From positions 1,454,501-1,518,500 of the forward strand of contig CP041667.1 of NCBI GenBank assembly GCA_007361935.1: 64,000 bases of DNA, read 5' to 3'. The notes beneath the pieces are model-generated. The model was not told the DNA's origin. It saw nothing but the letters and a program-made list of their open reading frames with translations, and did no database searches. Position numbers and translations under genes: made by a program. Source of the DNA: Lachnospiraceae bacterium KGMB03038 (GTDB taxonomy: Bacteria; Bacillota; Clostridia; Lachnospirales; Lachnospiraceae). Position 1 is the first letter of the stretch; the number at the start of each line of letters is the position of its first letter. Positions 1 to 9,702 of the stretch are shown piece by piece.

Positions 1-1
1 G

Positions 2-1372
2 ATCTTCGTTTATTATCTGCCGGGGTTGGCTTCCAGCCTTGCGCTGATCATCTATACAGAGATCGTTCTGCTGATCTTAAATGCTTTTGATGTGACGCTG
101 ACTCTGCAGGGAATCGCGGGTATCATTCTGAGTATTGGAATGGCGGTAGATGCCAACGTGATCATTTTTGCCAGAGTAAAAGAAGAGATGTCCAAAGGAA
201 AAAGCGTGCGCAATTCCCTGAAAGCGGGATTTGATAAAGCTCTTTCCGCGATCGTAGACGGAAACGTGACGACCCTTATTGCGGCGGCAGTCCTGTGGTT
301 CCTTGGTTCTGGAACGGTAAAGGGATTCGCTCAGACGCTGGCGATCGGTATTGTGGTTTCGATGTTTACGGCGCTTGTGATCACCCGGATGATCGTGTTC
401 GCTTTCTATGAAGTGGGAATCCGCAATCCTAAGGTTTATTACCGCCCTAAGAAAGAGCGTGAACCTATCAATTTCCTGGGTAAAAGGAAATGGTTCTTTT
501 CCGCTTCCATTGGAGTGATCCTGCTTGGATTCGTGATCATGGGAGTCAATGGGGGCAGAGGCGCGGGAGCTTTCTCCTACAGCCTGGATTTCCAGGGAGG
601 AACTTCTACCAATGTTACCTTTAATGAAGATTATACCATCAATGAAATTGATCAGGAGATCGTGCCGGTGGTAGAAGAGGTGACCGGAGACGCTAATGTA
701 CAGACCCAGAAAGTAGATGGCACCAACCAGGTGATCATCAAGACGGTCACGCTTGATCTGGATCAGAGAGAGGCTCTTAACCAGGCTTTGGTGGATAACT
801 TTGGCGTGGATGAGAGCAAGATCACAGCAGAGAATATCAGCTCTACGGTAAGTAATGAAATGCGTCAGGATGCGGTGATTGCGGTGATCGTGGCAAGTAT
901 CTTCATGCTGCTGTATATTTGGTTCCGGTTTAAAGATATCCGGTTCGCTACCAGCGCGGTTGCGGCTCTGCTCCATGACGTGCTGGTGGTGCTGGGATTC
1001 TACGCGGTTTCCAGGATCGCGGTGGGCAGTACCTTTATCGCGTGTATGCTGACCCTTGTGGGTTATTCTATTAACGCCACCATTGTGATCTTCGACCGGA
1101 TCAGGGAAGAACTGCATTACCGGACCAAGACTACGGACCTTGCGTATATTGTCAATAAGAGTATCACCCAGACGCTGACCAGAAGTATCTACACTTCTCT
1201 TACTACCTTTATTTCGATCGCTGTGCTCTATGTCCTGGGCGTCAGCTCGATCAAAGAATTCGCCCTGCCGCTGATGGTGGGAATCGTAGTCGGCGCATAC
1301 TCATCTGTCTGCATTACGGGAGCTTTGTGGTATGTGATGCGGACACGGGCGGATAAGAGGAAACAGAAATAA
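2..1372 (+). CDS. secDF: SecDF protein-export protein, 3' part (5' end outside window)
   Basis: Membrane subunit that uses the proton gradient to help SecYEG complete protein export. The frame is open from base 2, so the gene starts upstream; a TTG at 26 is internal. The visible part holds the last SecD membrane helices, with VDANVIIFARVKEE typical of SecD, then a complete SecF: a first helix near visible residue 165, the periplasmic DFQGGTS motif near 190, and the helix bundle with GYSINATIVIFDRIRE. SecD and SecF are therefore fused in one chain, as in many Firmicutes. A hairpin terminator follows the stop. Confidence 0.95.
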   Translation: MFVYYLPGLASSLALIIYTEIVLLILNAFDVTLTLQGIAGIILSIGMAVDANVIIFARVKEEMSKGKSVRNSLKAGFDKALSAIVDGNVTTLIAAAVLWFLGSGTVKGFAQTLAIGIVVSMFTALVITRMIVFAFYEVGIRNPKVYYRPKKEREPINFLGKRKWFFSASIGVILLGFVIMGVNGGRGAGAFSYSLDFQGGTSTNVTFNEDYTINEIDQEIVPVVEEVTGDANVQTQKVDGTNQVIIKTVTLDLDQREALNQALVDNFGVDESKITAENISSTVSNEMRQDAVIAVIVASIFMLLYIWFRFKDIRFATSAVAALLHDVLVVLGFYAVSRIAVGSTFIACMLTLVGYSINATIVIFDRIREELHYRTKTTDLAYIVNKSITQTLTRSIYTSLTTFISIAVLYVLGVSSIKEFALPLMVGIVVGAYSSVCITGALWYVMRTRADKRKQK

Positions 1373-1396
1373 TCACAGGCTAAGAAGAAAGCAGCC

Positions 1397-1424
1397 ACAG
1401 CCATTTTCCGGCCATGGCTGTTTT
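1397..1424 (+). terminator. Rho-independent terminator after secDF
   Basis: Stem ACAGCCAT (1397-1404) pairs with ATGGCTGT (1414-1421) across a 9-base loop and runs into TTTTC. Confidence 0.75.
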
Positions 1425-1482
1425 CTGATGCAAGAATGGAAAAACAGTGTAGGAGCAGGGAAAAGTCTGATGGAGGAAGAAA

Positions 1483-3243
1483 ATGGAACGATGGGTTCTG
1501 CTTAGAAAAGGCGGGGATTTCCAGGCCGCGAGTGAAAAATTTCAGATCAGTCCCAGACTGGCCTGTCTGATCCGGAACCGGGAAGTACAGGGAGAGGATC
1601 AGATAGAACAGTATCTGAACGGATCTCTCCTAGATCTGCATGATGGGATGCTGATGCGGGATATGGACCGGGCGGTAGATATCCTGCGGGAGAAGATAGA
1701 AGAAGGAAAGAAGATCCGGATCATAGGAGATTATGATATTGATGGGGTGAACGCCGCGTATATCCTTCTGGAAGGCCTGGAAAGAATGGGAGCGGACGTG
1801 GACAGCGACATTCCGGACCGGATCAGAGACGGCTACGGATTAAATATAGAACTGGTGGAGCGGGCTTATCAGGAAGGGGTGGATACGGTCTTGACCTGTG
1901 ATAACGGCATCGCTGCCGCGGAAGAGATCGCTTATGGAAAACGGCTTGGCATGACAATGCTGGTAACCGACCATCATGAGGTCCCTTATGAGGAAATAGA
2001 CGGGGAGAAGCAGTACCGTCTTCCTCCGGGAGACGCGGTCATTGACCCGAAACGGGAAGACTGCGGATATCCCTTTCAGGGACTTTGCGGCGCGGCAGTG
2101 GCCTATAAGCTGATGGAAGCCTTATACGAGGCTTCCGGCAGGGATTCGGAAGACCTGGACGACCTGATCGTCAATGTGGCCATCGCTACCGTGGGAGATG
2201 TGATGGATCTGACAGATGAGAACCGGATCTTTGTCAAAGAAGGACTAGCCATGCTTGGCAGGACTCAGAATCCGGGATTGAATGCTCTGATCGAATGTAC
2301 AGGACTGGATAAGAAGCATATCAGCGCCTATCATATTGGATTTGTGCTGGGTCCCTGCCTGAACGCAGGAGGCCGGCTGGATACGGCCAAACGGTCTTTG
2401 GCGCTTCTTAGAGCCAAAACCCGCAAAGAGGCCGCGATCTTGGCGGGAGACCTGAAGGCTCTTAATGACAGCCGGAAAGAGATGACGGAAAAGGCGGTTG
2501 AGGAAGCCTGCCGTCAGATTGAAGATACGGACCTTTTGAAAGATAAAGTGCTGGTGGTCTATCTGCCGGACTGCCATGAGAGCCTGGCGGGAATCGTGGC
2601 GGGAAGACTGCGGGAGAGGTATTGGCGTCCGGTGTTTGTGCTGACAGACGGGGAAGAAGGAGTAAAAGGATCGGGACGTTCCATCGAAGCGTATTCCATG
2701 TATGAAGAGCTGAACCGCTGCGGGGATCTTTTGGAACGGTACGGAGGCCACAGACTGGCGGCGGGCCTGTCCCTGAAAAAGGAAAACGCAGGTCGGCTCC
2801 GCCAGGCGCTGAATAGTAATTGTACTCTGGAAGAGGCGGATCTGATGGAAAAAGTTGTTATCGATATGGAACTTCCCCTTTCCTGTGTGACGGAGAAGTT
2901 TATTGAAGAATTGAAAATTCTGGAACCCTTTGGGAAAGGGAATACAAAACCAGTGTTTGCCATAAGAGAGGCGGCGCTTTCCAAGCTGAGGATACTGGGG
3001 AAAAACAGGAATGTGCTGAAAATGCAGGCGGAAGATGGCGGGGGCGTAAAAATAGACGCGCTATATTTCGGCGGTATTGAGAAATTTAAAACATGCCTGG
3101 AGGAAAAATACGGGCATGGCTTTGCTGAGAGATTCCTGGATGGAAAAGAACCGGAAGCCAGGATGATGATCGCTTATTATCCGGGAATCAATGAATATAT
3201 GGGGAGGAAAAGCCTGCAGATCGTGATCACCCATTGTCAGTAA
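1483..3243 (+). CDS. recJ: Single-stranded-DNA-specific exonuclease RecJ
   Basis: Degrades single-stranded DNA 5' to 3' in recombination and repair. The DHH phosphoesterase signatures are present: GDYDIDG at residues 82-88 and TDHHE at 162-166, which bind the catalytic metals. A DHHA1-type region follows, with LNAGGRLDTAKRSL near 285 and the late GGHRLAAGLSL segment. The length, 586 residues, is typical. It stands between secDF and apt, the usual clostridial order. The ATG follows a purine-rich GGAGGAAG ribosome site. Confidence 0.93.
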   Translation: MERWVLLRKGGDFQAASEKFQISPRLACLIRNREVQGEDQIEQYLNGSLLDLHDGMLMRDMDRAVDILREKIEEGKKIRIIGDYDIDGVNAAYILLEGLERMGADVDSDIPDRIRDGYGLNIELVERAYQEGVDTVLTCDNGIAAAEEIAYGKRLGMTMLVTDHHEVPYEEIDGEKQYRLPPGDAVIDPKREDCGYPFQGLCGAAVAYKLMEALYEASGRDSEDLDDLIVNVAIATVGDVMDLTDENRIFVKEGLAMLGRTQNPGLNALIECTGLDKKHISAYHIGFVLGPCLNAGGRLDTAKRSLALLRAKTRKEAAILAGDLKALNDSRKEMTEKAVEEACRQIEDTDLLKDKVLVVYLPDCHESLAGIVAGRLRERYWRPVFVLTDGEEGVKGSGRSIEAYSMYEELNRCGDLLERYGGHRLAAGLSLKKENAGRLRQALNSNCTLEEADLMEKVVIDMELPLSCVTEKFIEELKILEPFGKGNTKPVFAIREAALSKLRILGKNRNVLKMQAEDGGGVKIDALYFGGIEKFKTCLEEKYGHGFAERFLDGKEPEARMMIAYYPGINEYMGRKSLQIVITHCQ

Positions 3244-3338
3244 GCGCTATAAATGTTATACTAAAAGGTATCATGTGGGTAAAATAGCTTTTTTGCCCCG
3301 GTATTTAGGATTATGGAGAGAAAATTGGAGAGGATACC

Positions 3339-3863
3339 ATGAAATCAATCGAGGAATATGTAAGAAGTATCCCGGATTTCCCGGAGCCGGGGATTATTTT
3401 CCGGGATGTTACCAGTGTGCTCCAGGATGCGGACGGACTGCGCCTGGCCATCGACCTGATGCAGAAAAAGCTGGAAGGAGTAGATTTTGATTTGATCGTA
3501 GGGCCGGAGTCCAGAGGATTTATCTTTGGCGTGCCTATCGCCTATAATCTGCATAAACCGTTTATTCCGATCCGCAAGAAGGGCAAACTGCCGTGCGAGA
3601 CCGTATCTATCCAGTATGATCTGGAGTATGGGACAGCAGAGCTGGAGATGCACAGAGACTCTGTGAAAGAAGGTCAGAAAGTAGTGATCATTGATGATCT
3701 TATCGCTACAGGCGGTACCAATGAGGCAATGATCAAACTGATCGAGGGACTGGGAGGAAAAGTAGTAAAGACCGTGTTCCTGATGGAACTTGCGGGGTTG
3801 GAAGGAAGAAAGAGACTGCAGGGATATGACGTGGACTCTGTGATCATTTATCCTGGGAAATAG
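3339..3863 (+). CDS. apt: Adenine phosphoribosyltransferase
   Basis: Salvages adenine by joining it to PRPP to form AMP in the cytoplasm. The 174-residue chain contains the PRPP-binding loop VVIIDDLIATGGTNEA at residues 115-130 and the family N-terminus with FPEPGIIFRDVT. The ATG follows TTGGAGAGG. Between recJ and this gene there is only a short AT-rich spacer with a TATACT-like box near 3259, so it may have its own promoter. The (p)ppGpp enzyme follows about 80 bases later. Confidence 0.95.
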   Translation: MKSIEEYVRSIPDFPEPGIIFRDVTSVLQDADGLRLAIDLMQKKLEGVDFDLIVGPESRGFIFGVPIAYNLHKPFIPIRKKGKLPCETVSIQYDLEYGTAELEMHRDSVKEGQKVVIIDDLIATGGTNEAMIKLIEGLGGKVVKTVFLMELAGLEGRKRLQGYDVDSVIIYPGK

Positions 3864-3941
3864 TCTCCTGTCAATTCCGGGAAAGTGTTGTTGTGCCGGA
3901 AGCGGCAGGGAAAGTCATGAAAGAAGAAAGGAGGCATTAAT

Positions 3942-6290
3942 ATGTCAGGGAGAATCACGACTTATGAATCTCTGGATGACCGCATCGCGCCGGAATCCGT
4001 GATGAAAGACATGTCAGAAGGACTTGAGATCGTGGACGGACACGCGGTAAAAGCGCCAGGCGATTATGAAGATCCAGACCAGCTTTATGACATGTTAATC
4101 GCCCGTATTCGGAAATACCATCCGTCCACTGACGTCAGCATGATCAAAAAGGCGTATGAGACGGCAAAGAAGGCCCACGGGGATCAGTGCAGGAAATCGG
4201 GAGAGCCATATATCATCCATCCTTTATGGGTAGCGATCATCCTGGCTGATCTGGAGATGGATAAAGAGACCATTGCCGCGGGGATGCTCCACGATGTGGT
4301 GGAAGATACCCAGGTAAGTGAAGAGGAGATCAAAGAAGTATTCGGAGAAGAAGTGGCGCTTTTGGTAGATGGCGTTACAAAACTGGGCAGGCTGTCCTAT
4401 TCCTCTGATAAGCTGGAAGTGCAGGCGGAGAATCTAAGGAAGATGTTCCTGGCCATGGCCAAAGATATCCGGGTCATCATCATCAAACTGGCAGACCGGC
4501 TCCATAATATGCGGACTTTGCAGTTTATGACGCCGGAGAAGCAGAAAGAAAAAGCGAAAGAGACAATGGATATCTATGCGCCTATCGCCCAGAGGCTTGG
4601 TATCTCTAAAATCAAAACGGAACTGGACGATCTGGCTTTGAAATACTCCCAGCCAGAGGTGTTCTTTGATCTGGTACGGCAGATCAACGCGCGGAAGACG
4701 GAGAGAGAGGAGTTTGTCGAACAGATCGTCAAAGAAGTATCCGATCATATGAAAAACGCCAATATTAAGGCGGAAGTCAACGGACGGGTCAAACACTTTT
4801 TCAGCATCTATCGGAAGATGGTGAATCAGGATAAAACGGTAGATCAGATCTATGATCTGTTTGCGGTGCGGATCATTGTGGATTCGGTAAAGGACTGCTA
4901 CGCGGCGTTGGGCGTTATCCATGAGCTCTATACCCCGATCCCGGGGCGGTTCAAGGATTATATCGCTATGCCGAAACCCAATATGTACCAGTCGCTGCAC
5001 ACCACATTGATGAGCTCCGTGGGACAGCCTTTTGAAATCCAGATCCGGACGCAGGAGATGCATAAAACCGCGGAATATGGTATCGCGGCCCACTGGAAAT
5101 ATAAGGAATCCAATGACGGCAAGAAGAGCGTGGAGGCTCAGGAAGAAGAAAAACTAAGCTGGCTCAGGCAGATTCTGGAGTGGCAGAGAGACATGTCGGA
5201 CAACCGGGAATTTCTTAACCTGATCAAAGGAGATTTAGATCTTTTCGCAGAAGACGTGTATTGCTTTACCCCGCAGGGCGATGTGAAGAACCTGCCCAAC
5301 GGCTCTACCCCGATCGACTTTGCCTATGCCATCCACAGCGCGGTGGGAAATAAAATGGTGGGAGCCAGAGTCAATGGGAAACTGGTCAATATCGACTACA
5401 AGATCCAGAACGGAGACCGCATTGAGATCCTGACGTCCCAGAATTCCAGAGGACCAAGCAGGGACTGGCTTGGGATCGTGAAAAGTACCCAGGCAAAAAA
5501 CAAGATCAACCAGTGGTTTAAAAAGGAATTTAAAGAAAGTAATATTGTAAAAGGAAAAGAACTGATCGGCGCTTATTGCAAAGCCAAAGGAATCAACGCC
5601 TCGGATATCCTGCAGACGAGATATCAGGAGATCGTCCAGAAGAAATATGGTTTTCGGGACTGGGATTCTGTCCTTGCCGCGGTCGGCCACGGCGGATTGA
5701 AGGAAGGCCAGGTGGTCAACCGTCTGGTGGAAGAGTACGGCAAGGAACATAAACAGGAGATCACCGATGAGGTAGTATTGGAGCGAGTAGCGGAAGCTTC
5801 CAAGCACAAGGTCCACATTGCCAAGTCCAAGAGCGGTATCGTGGTCAAGGGCATCGATGATATGGCGGTACGCTTCTCACGGTGCTGCAACCCGGTACCG
5901 GGAGATGAGATCGTAGGTTTTGTCACCAGAGGCCGGGGACTGTCTATCCATCGGACGGATTGTGTGAACATGCTGCACCTGACAGAGGCGGAAAGGGCCA
6001 GGCTGATCGATGCGGAGTGGGAGAGCGAAGTGGCGGAAGAATCAGGAGGCCAGTACCTGGCGGAGATCAAAATGTACGCCAATGACCGGCAGGGGCTTCT
6101 GATGGAAATGTCCCGTATCTTTACAGAGGCGGATGTAGACGTGAAGTCTATGAATGTACGCACCAGTAAGCAGGGGACGGCCACGATCGAGACCGGTTTC
6201 ATCGTCCATAACAGAGAAGAACTGGGCCGGGTAGTGAAAAAACTCCGGCAGCTGGAAGGCGTGATCGATATTACCCGGACAACGGGATAA
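3942..6290 (+). CDS. relA: Bifunctional (p)ppGpp synthetase/hydrolase (Rel/RSH)
   Basis: Makes and degrades the stringent-response alarmone (p)ppGpp. Domain order over 782 residues: an HD hydrolase (roughly 65-200, with GMLHDVVEDT), a synthetase (roughly 240-370, with RFKDYIAMPKPNMYQSLHTT), a TGS domain (near 405-465), a zinc-finger/helical part containing SRCCNPVPGDEI, and a C-terminal ACT domain (near 705-780). The hydrolase motif is intact, so both activities are expected. The start follows AAAGGAGG. A standard long RSH with no sign of damage. Confidence 0.95.
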   Translation: MSGRITTYESLDDRIAPESVMKDMSEGLEIVDGHAVKAPGDYEDPDQLYDMLIARIRKYHPSTDVSMIKKAYETAKKAHGDQCRKSGEPYIIHPLWVAIILADLEMDKETIAAGMLHDVVEDTQVSEEEIKEVFGEEVALLVDGVTKLGRLSYSSDKLEVQAENLRKMFLAMAKDIRVIIIKLADRLHNMRTLQFMTPEKQKEKAKETMDIYAPIAQRLGISKIKTELDDLALKYSQPEVFFDLVRQINARKTEREEFVEQIVKEVSDHMKNANIKAEVNGRVKHFFSIYRKMVNQDKTVDQIYDLFAVRIIVDSVKDCYAALGVIHELYTPIPGRFKDYIAMPKPNMYQSLHTTLMSSVGQPFEIQIRTQEMHKTAEYGIAAHWKYKESNDGKKSVEAQEEEKLSWLRQILEWQRDMSDNREFLNLIKGDLDLFAEDVYCFTPQGDVKNLPNGSTPIDFAYAIHSAVGNKMVGARVNGKLVNIDYKIQNGDRIEILTSQNSRGPSRDWLGIVKSTQAKNKINQWFKKEFKESNIVKGKELIGAYCKAKGINASDILQTRYQEIVQKKYGFRDWDSVLAAVGHGGLKEGQVVNRLVEEYGKEHKQEITDEVVLERVAEASKHKVHIAKSKSGIVVKGIDDMAVRFSRCCNPVPGDEIVGFVTRGRGLSIHRTDCVNMLHLTEAERARLIDAEWESEVAEESGGQYLAEIKMYANDRQGLLMEMSRIFTEADVDVKSMNVRTSKQGTATIETGFIVHNREELGRVVKKLRQLEGVIDITRTTG

Positions 6291-6300
6291 AGGAGAGATT

Positions 6301-6933
6301 ATGGGAAAGACAATGAAGATCGAGAAATTTGTGACAGGAATCATCAGCACCAACTGTTACCTGGTGAGCAATGTAGAAACCCATCAAGCTGTGATCGTAG
6401 ATCCGGCCGCGGTCCCAAAGGCGCTGACAGAAGCGGTGGAAAGAGACGGCCTTACCGTGGAGGCAGTGCTCCTTACCCATGGGCATTTCGACCATACGAT
6501 GGGGCTGGATGCGCTGTTAAAGCTGTGGGATGTTCCGGTATATGTGGAGGAAGAAGACCAGGAGATCCTGACAGATCCGAAATTGAATCTGTCTTCTGCA
6601 TATACGGCGGGCTTTACTTTCTCAGACGCTCAGAGTGTAGAAGACGGACAGATCCTGTCTTTGGCCGGCTTTCAGTTTCAGGTGCTCCATACTCCGGGTC
6701 ACACCAGAGGCGGATGCTGCTATTACGCGGCGTCCGAACAGGTGTTGTTCAGCGGAGACACCCTGTTCCAGGCTTCTGTGGGAAGGACGGACTTCCCAAA
6801 CAGCAGTACGCTGGATCTGCTCCGTTCCATCCGGGAGAAATTGCTGCCGCTTCCCGATGAGACGGTGGTATATCCAGGGCATATGGGAGAGACTACCATT
6901 GGCTATGAGCGGGATCATAATCCATATCTGTAG
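6301..6933 (+). CDS. Metallo-beta-lactamase-fold hydrolase (glyoxalase II-like)
   Basis: A 210-residue MBL-fold hydrolase. The zinc motif THGHFDH lies at residues 59-65, with further ligands in HTPGHTRGG (near 130), FSGDTLF (near 150) and YPGHMG near the end. This compact form resembles YcbL/GloB-like thioester hydrolases found beside relA in Clostridia. The substrate cannot be read from sequence. It starts 10 bases after relA behind AAGGAGAG, so the two are probably co-transcribed. Confidence 0.85.
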   Translation: MGKTMKIEKFVTGIISTNCYLVSNVETHQAVIVDPAAVPKALTEAVERDGLTVEAVLLTHGHFDHTMGLDALLKLWDVPVYVEEEDQEILTDPKLNLSSAYTAGFTFSDAQSVEDGQILSLAGFQFQVLHTPGHTRGGCCYYAASEQVLFSGDTLFQASVGRTDFPNSSTLDLLRSIREKLLPLPDETVVYPGHMGETTIGYERDHNPYL

Positions 6934-6942
6934 GGGGAGCCT

Positions 6943-8397
6943 ATGTTTAAGATCCTTTGTCGGAAAGAGACTTATGTTTATAACGCGTATCATATAGGGA
7001 AGGCTTTTTATCCATCGGAGACGGTCGAAGCTTCGGTAGAGGAAAAAGCCTCTCATTATGTTATCCTTTTTCTGCCGTCGGGGAAAAGGCTGGAACTGGA
7101 TCAGGAAGAACAGGAGCGGTTCTTGGATCGAAAAACCCAGAAACACCTGATGGACCAGCGGCTTTACAGAGTATTATCGGCGGAGACGGGAAGGACGCTG
7201 GCCTGGGGCATATTGACGGGAGTGCGGCCTACAAAGCTGGCGATGGGAAAACTGGAGGAAGGCATGGAACGCCAGGATTTTCTGTCCTGGTTCACAGGGG
7301 AATACCTGGTGAGCAGAAAGAAGGCGGAAGTATCCTGGGATATTGTCCGGCGGGAAAAGGAACTGCTGGACCGGCTGGATTATCAGGACGGGTACAGTCT
7401 GTATGTGGGGATTCCATTTTGTCCCACCGTTTGTACTTACTGCTCTTTTAGTTCCGGTTCTCTGGATCAGTGGGGAAACTTTGTGGAACCTTATCTGGAA
7501 GCGCTCCGCAGGGAATTGGAATTTATTGGGAGCGCTTCAGATGGAAAGAAGCTGAATACCATTTATTTTGGGGGAGGCACGCCCACCAGCCTGAATGAAG
7601 ATCAGTTGGAGCGGCTGCTGTCCTGGATCGATGAAATCTTTCCCAGGGACCATCTGCTGGAATATACGGTAGAGGCGGGACGGCCGGACAGCATTACAAA
7701 AGAGAAACTCAGAGTGATACGGAGCCATGGAGTGACCCGGATTTCGATCAATCCTCAGAGCATGCAGCAAAAGACTCTGGATCGGATCGGAAGGCGCCAT
7801 CAGGTGGAGGAGATCCTTTCTGCATATCATATGGCGCGGGAAGAAGGATTTGACAATATCAACATGGACGTGATCGCCGGACTGCCTGGAGAGAGGCTGG
7901 CGGATATGGAGGATACTCTGGCGAAGCTGGAAGCGCTTGGCCCGGACAGCCTGACGGTCCATTCTCTCGCGGTGAAGCGGGCGGCCAAGATGGGGCAGGA
8001 CGGTTACGTTCCCGGCAGGGAAAGCCAGGACGCGGGACCGGCGGAGATCTCAGCTATGCTGGAAGCGGCAGAAAAAAGCGCCGGCAGGATGGGGATGACG
8101 CCCTATTACCTCTACCGGCAGAAGAATATTGCCGGGAATTTTGAGAACACGGGCTATGCAAAGGTTGACAAAGCGGGAATATACAATATACTTATTATGG
8201 AGGAAAAGCAATCCATCATTGCCGCCGGAGCAGGGGCTTCTACGAAACTGGTATTCAAGGAGCCTGTAGTAAATCCGGAGGGAAAGAAGCAAAAGAAGAC
8301 GAACCTGATCCGCCTGGAGAATGTGAAGGCCATTGATGCCTATATCCGGCGGGTGAGGGAGATGATAGAACGAAAAGGAGAATGGTTATGGCGCTGA
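6943..8397 (+). CDS. hemZ: HemZ-type radical SAM coproporphyrinogen dehydrogenase homologue
   Basis: Radical SAM enzyme of the HemN/HemZ family, related to oxygen-independent coproporphyrinogen III oxidases. The 4Fe-4S cysteines form CxxxCxxC at residues 160, 164 and 167 (PFCPTVCTYCSF), followed by the GGGTP SAM-binding motif near 209. The first 150 residues form the extra N-terminal domain that separates HemZ from HemN. HemZ members do not always act in haem synthesis, so the reaction is uncertain. It begins 10 bases after the MBL gene and overlaps hisS by 10 bases. Confidence 0.85.
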   Translation: MFKILCRKETYVYNAYHIGKAFYPSETVEASVEEKASHYVILFLPSGKRLELDQEEQERFLDRKTQKHLMDQRLYRVLSAETGRTLAWGILTGVRPTKLAMGKLEEGMERQDFLSWFTGEYLVSRKKAEVSWDIVRREKELLDRLDYQDGYSLYVGIPFCPTVCTYCSFSSGSLDQWGNFVEPYLEALRRELEFIGSASDGKKLNTIYFGGGTPTSLNEDQLERLLSWIDEIFPRDHLLEYTVEAGRPDSITKEKLRVIRSHGVTRISINPQSMQQKTLDRIGRRHQVEEILSAYHMAREEGFDNINMDVIAGLPGERLADMEDTLAKLEALGPDSLTVHSLAVKRAAKMGQDGYVPGRESQDAGPAEISAMLEAAEKSAGRMGMTPYYLYRQKNIAGNFENTGYAKVDKAGIYNILIMEEKQSIIAAGAGASTKLVFKEPVVNPEGKKQKKTNLIRLENVKAIDAYIRRVREMIERKGEWLWR

Positions 8398-9653
8398 AAA
8401 AGAAGCCGGTCACAGGGATGAAGGATATTATGCCGGAAGAAATGGAAATCCGGGATTACGTGATCGGACTGATCAAAGATACTTACAAAACTTACGGGTT
8501 TCAATCTATGGAGACTCCCTGTGTGGAGCATATCGAGAATCTGTGCAGCAAGCAGGGGGGAGACAATGAAAAGCTGATCTTTAAGATCATGAAGCGGGGA
8601 GAAAAGCTGAAGATCCAGGAAGCCAAAGAGGAGAACGATCTGGCGGACTCTGGCCTCCGGTATGATCTGACGGTTCCTCTGGCCCGATACTACGCGGGCC
8701 ATGCCAATGAGCTGCCGGCTCCTTTTAAAGCGATGCAGATCGGCAGTGTGTGGCGGGCAGACCGTCCCCAGAGGGGAAGGTTCCGCCAGTTTACCCAGTG
8801 TGATATCGACATTTTGGGAGAACCTGGGGAACTGGCAGAGATTGAACTGATCCTGGCCACTACCGCTATGCTGGGCAAACTGGACTTCAAGAATTTTACC
8901 GTGTGTATCAACGACCGGGGGATCTTGAGAGCCATGGCGGCTTACAGCGGCTTCCAGGAGGAAGATTATGATGAGGTCTTTGTATGTCTGGACAAGATGG
9001 ACAAGATTGGCAAAGACGGCGTGGCGGCAGAAATGCAGGAATTGGGATATACGGCGGAACAGGTAGATACTTATCTGGGATTGTTCGACCAGGTGGCGGA
9101 AGATGTAAACGGCGTGAAGAGCCTCAAGGAGATCCTGGGAGACTGCCTGCCGGATGAGGTGGCGAATAGCCTGGAGCGCATTATGTCCTGTGTGGAGGCG
9201 GCCAAGGAGTGTGAGTTCCGGCTGAAATTTACGCCTACCCTGGTGCGGGGCCAGTCCTATTATACGGGGACGATCTTTGAAGTGGTGATGGATGATTTTG
9301 GGGGTTCTGTAGCAGGAGGCGGGCGCTACGATAAGATGATCGGAAAGTTTACCGGACAGGATACGCCGGCCTGCGGTTTCTCTATCGGATTTGAGCGGAT
9401 TGTCATGCTTTTGCTGGAACAAGGCTACCAGGTTCCAAAGAAACGGCCTAAGAAAGCCTATCTGCTGGATAAAAACCTGCCGTCAGAGGGCCTGCTGAAG
9501 GTGCTGGCGAAGGCCAAAGAAGAGCGGGAGCAGGGATATCAGGTGCTGATCGCCAAGATGAAGAAGAATAAGAAATTCCAGAAGGAGCAGCTGCTGGAGG
9601 AAGGCTATGAGGAGATCACAGACTGTTACAGCGATTCTGTGGACAGAATATAG
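8388..9653 (+). CDS. hisS: Histidyl-tRNA synthetase
   Basis: Class II synthetase that charges tRNA-His. Visible motifs include YDLTVPLARY (motif 2 region), RADRPQRGRFRQFTQCDID, the histidine-A loop VRGQSYYTGTIFEV, and GGGRYDKMIGKF. It is 421 residues from the second of two close ATGs. The AAAGGAG at 8374-8380 lies 7 bases before 8388 but only 1 before the ATG at 8382, so 8388 is the better start. It overlaps the hemZ end and is co-transcribed with it. Confidence 0.94.
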   Translation: MALKKKPVTGMKDIMPEEMEIRDYVIGLIKDTYKTYGFQSMETPCVEHIENLCSKQGGDNEKLIFKIMKRGEKLKIQEAKEENDLADSGLRYDLTVPLARYYAGHANELPAPFKAMQIGSVWRADRPQRGRFRQFTQCDIDILGEPGELAEIELILATTAMLGKLDFKNFTVCINDRGILRAMAAYSGFQEEDYDEVFVCLDKMDKIGKDGVAAEMQELGYTAEQVDTYLGLFDQVAEDVNGVKSLKEILGDCLPDEVANSLERIMSCVEAAKECEFRLKFTPTLVRGQSYYTGTIFEVVMDDFGGSVAGGGRYDKMIGKFTGQDTPACGFSIGFERIVMLLLEQGYQVPKKRPKKAYLLDKNLPSEGLLKVLAKAKEEREQGYQVLIAKMKKNKKFQKEQLLEEGYEEITDCYSDSVDRI

Positions 9654-9702
9654 CAAAGAGTCGGTGAGACCATAGAGAAGGGAAAGAGAGAGGAATAAAG
9701 AT

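Noticed and set aside
77..1117. 346-residue minus-strand frame opposite secDF
   Set aside because: Composition (rich in His, Arg, Ser) is that of an antisense shadow, and the plus strand clearly encodes SecDF.
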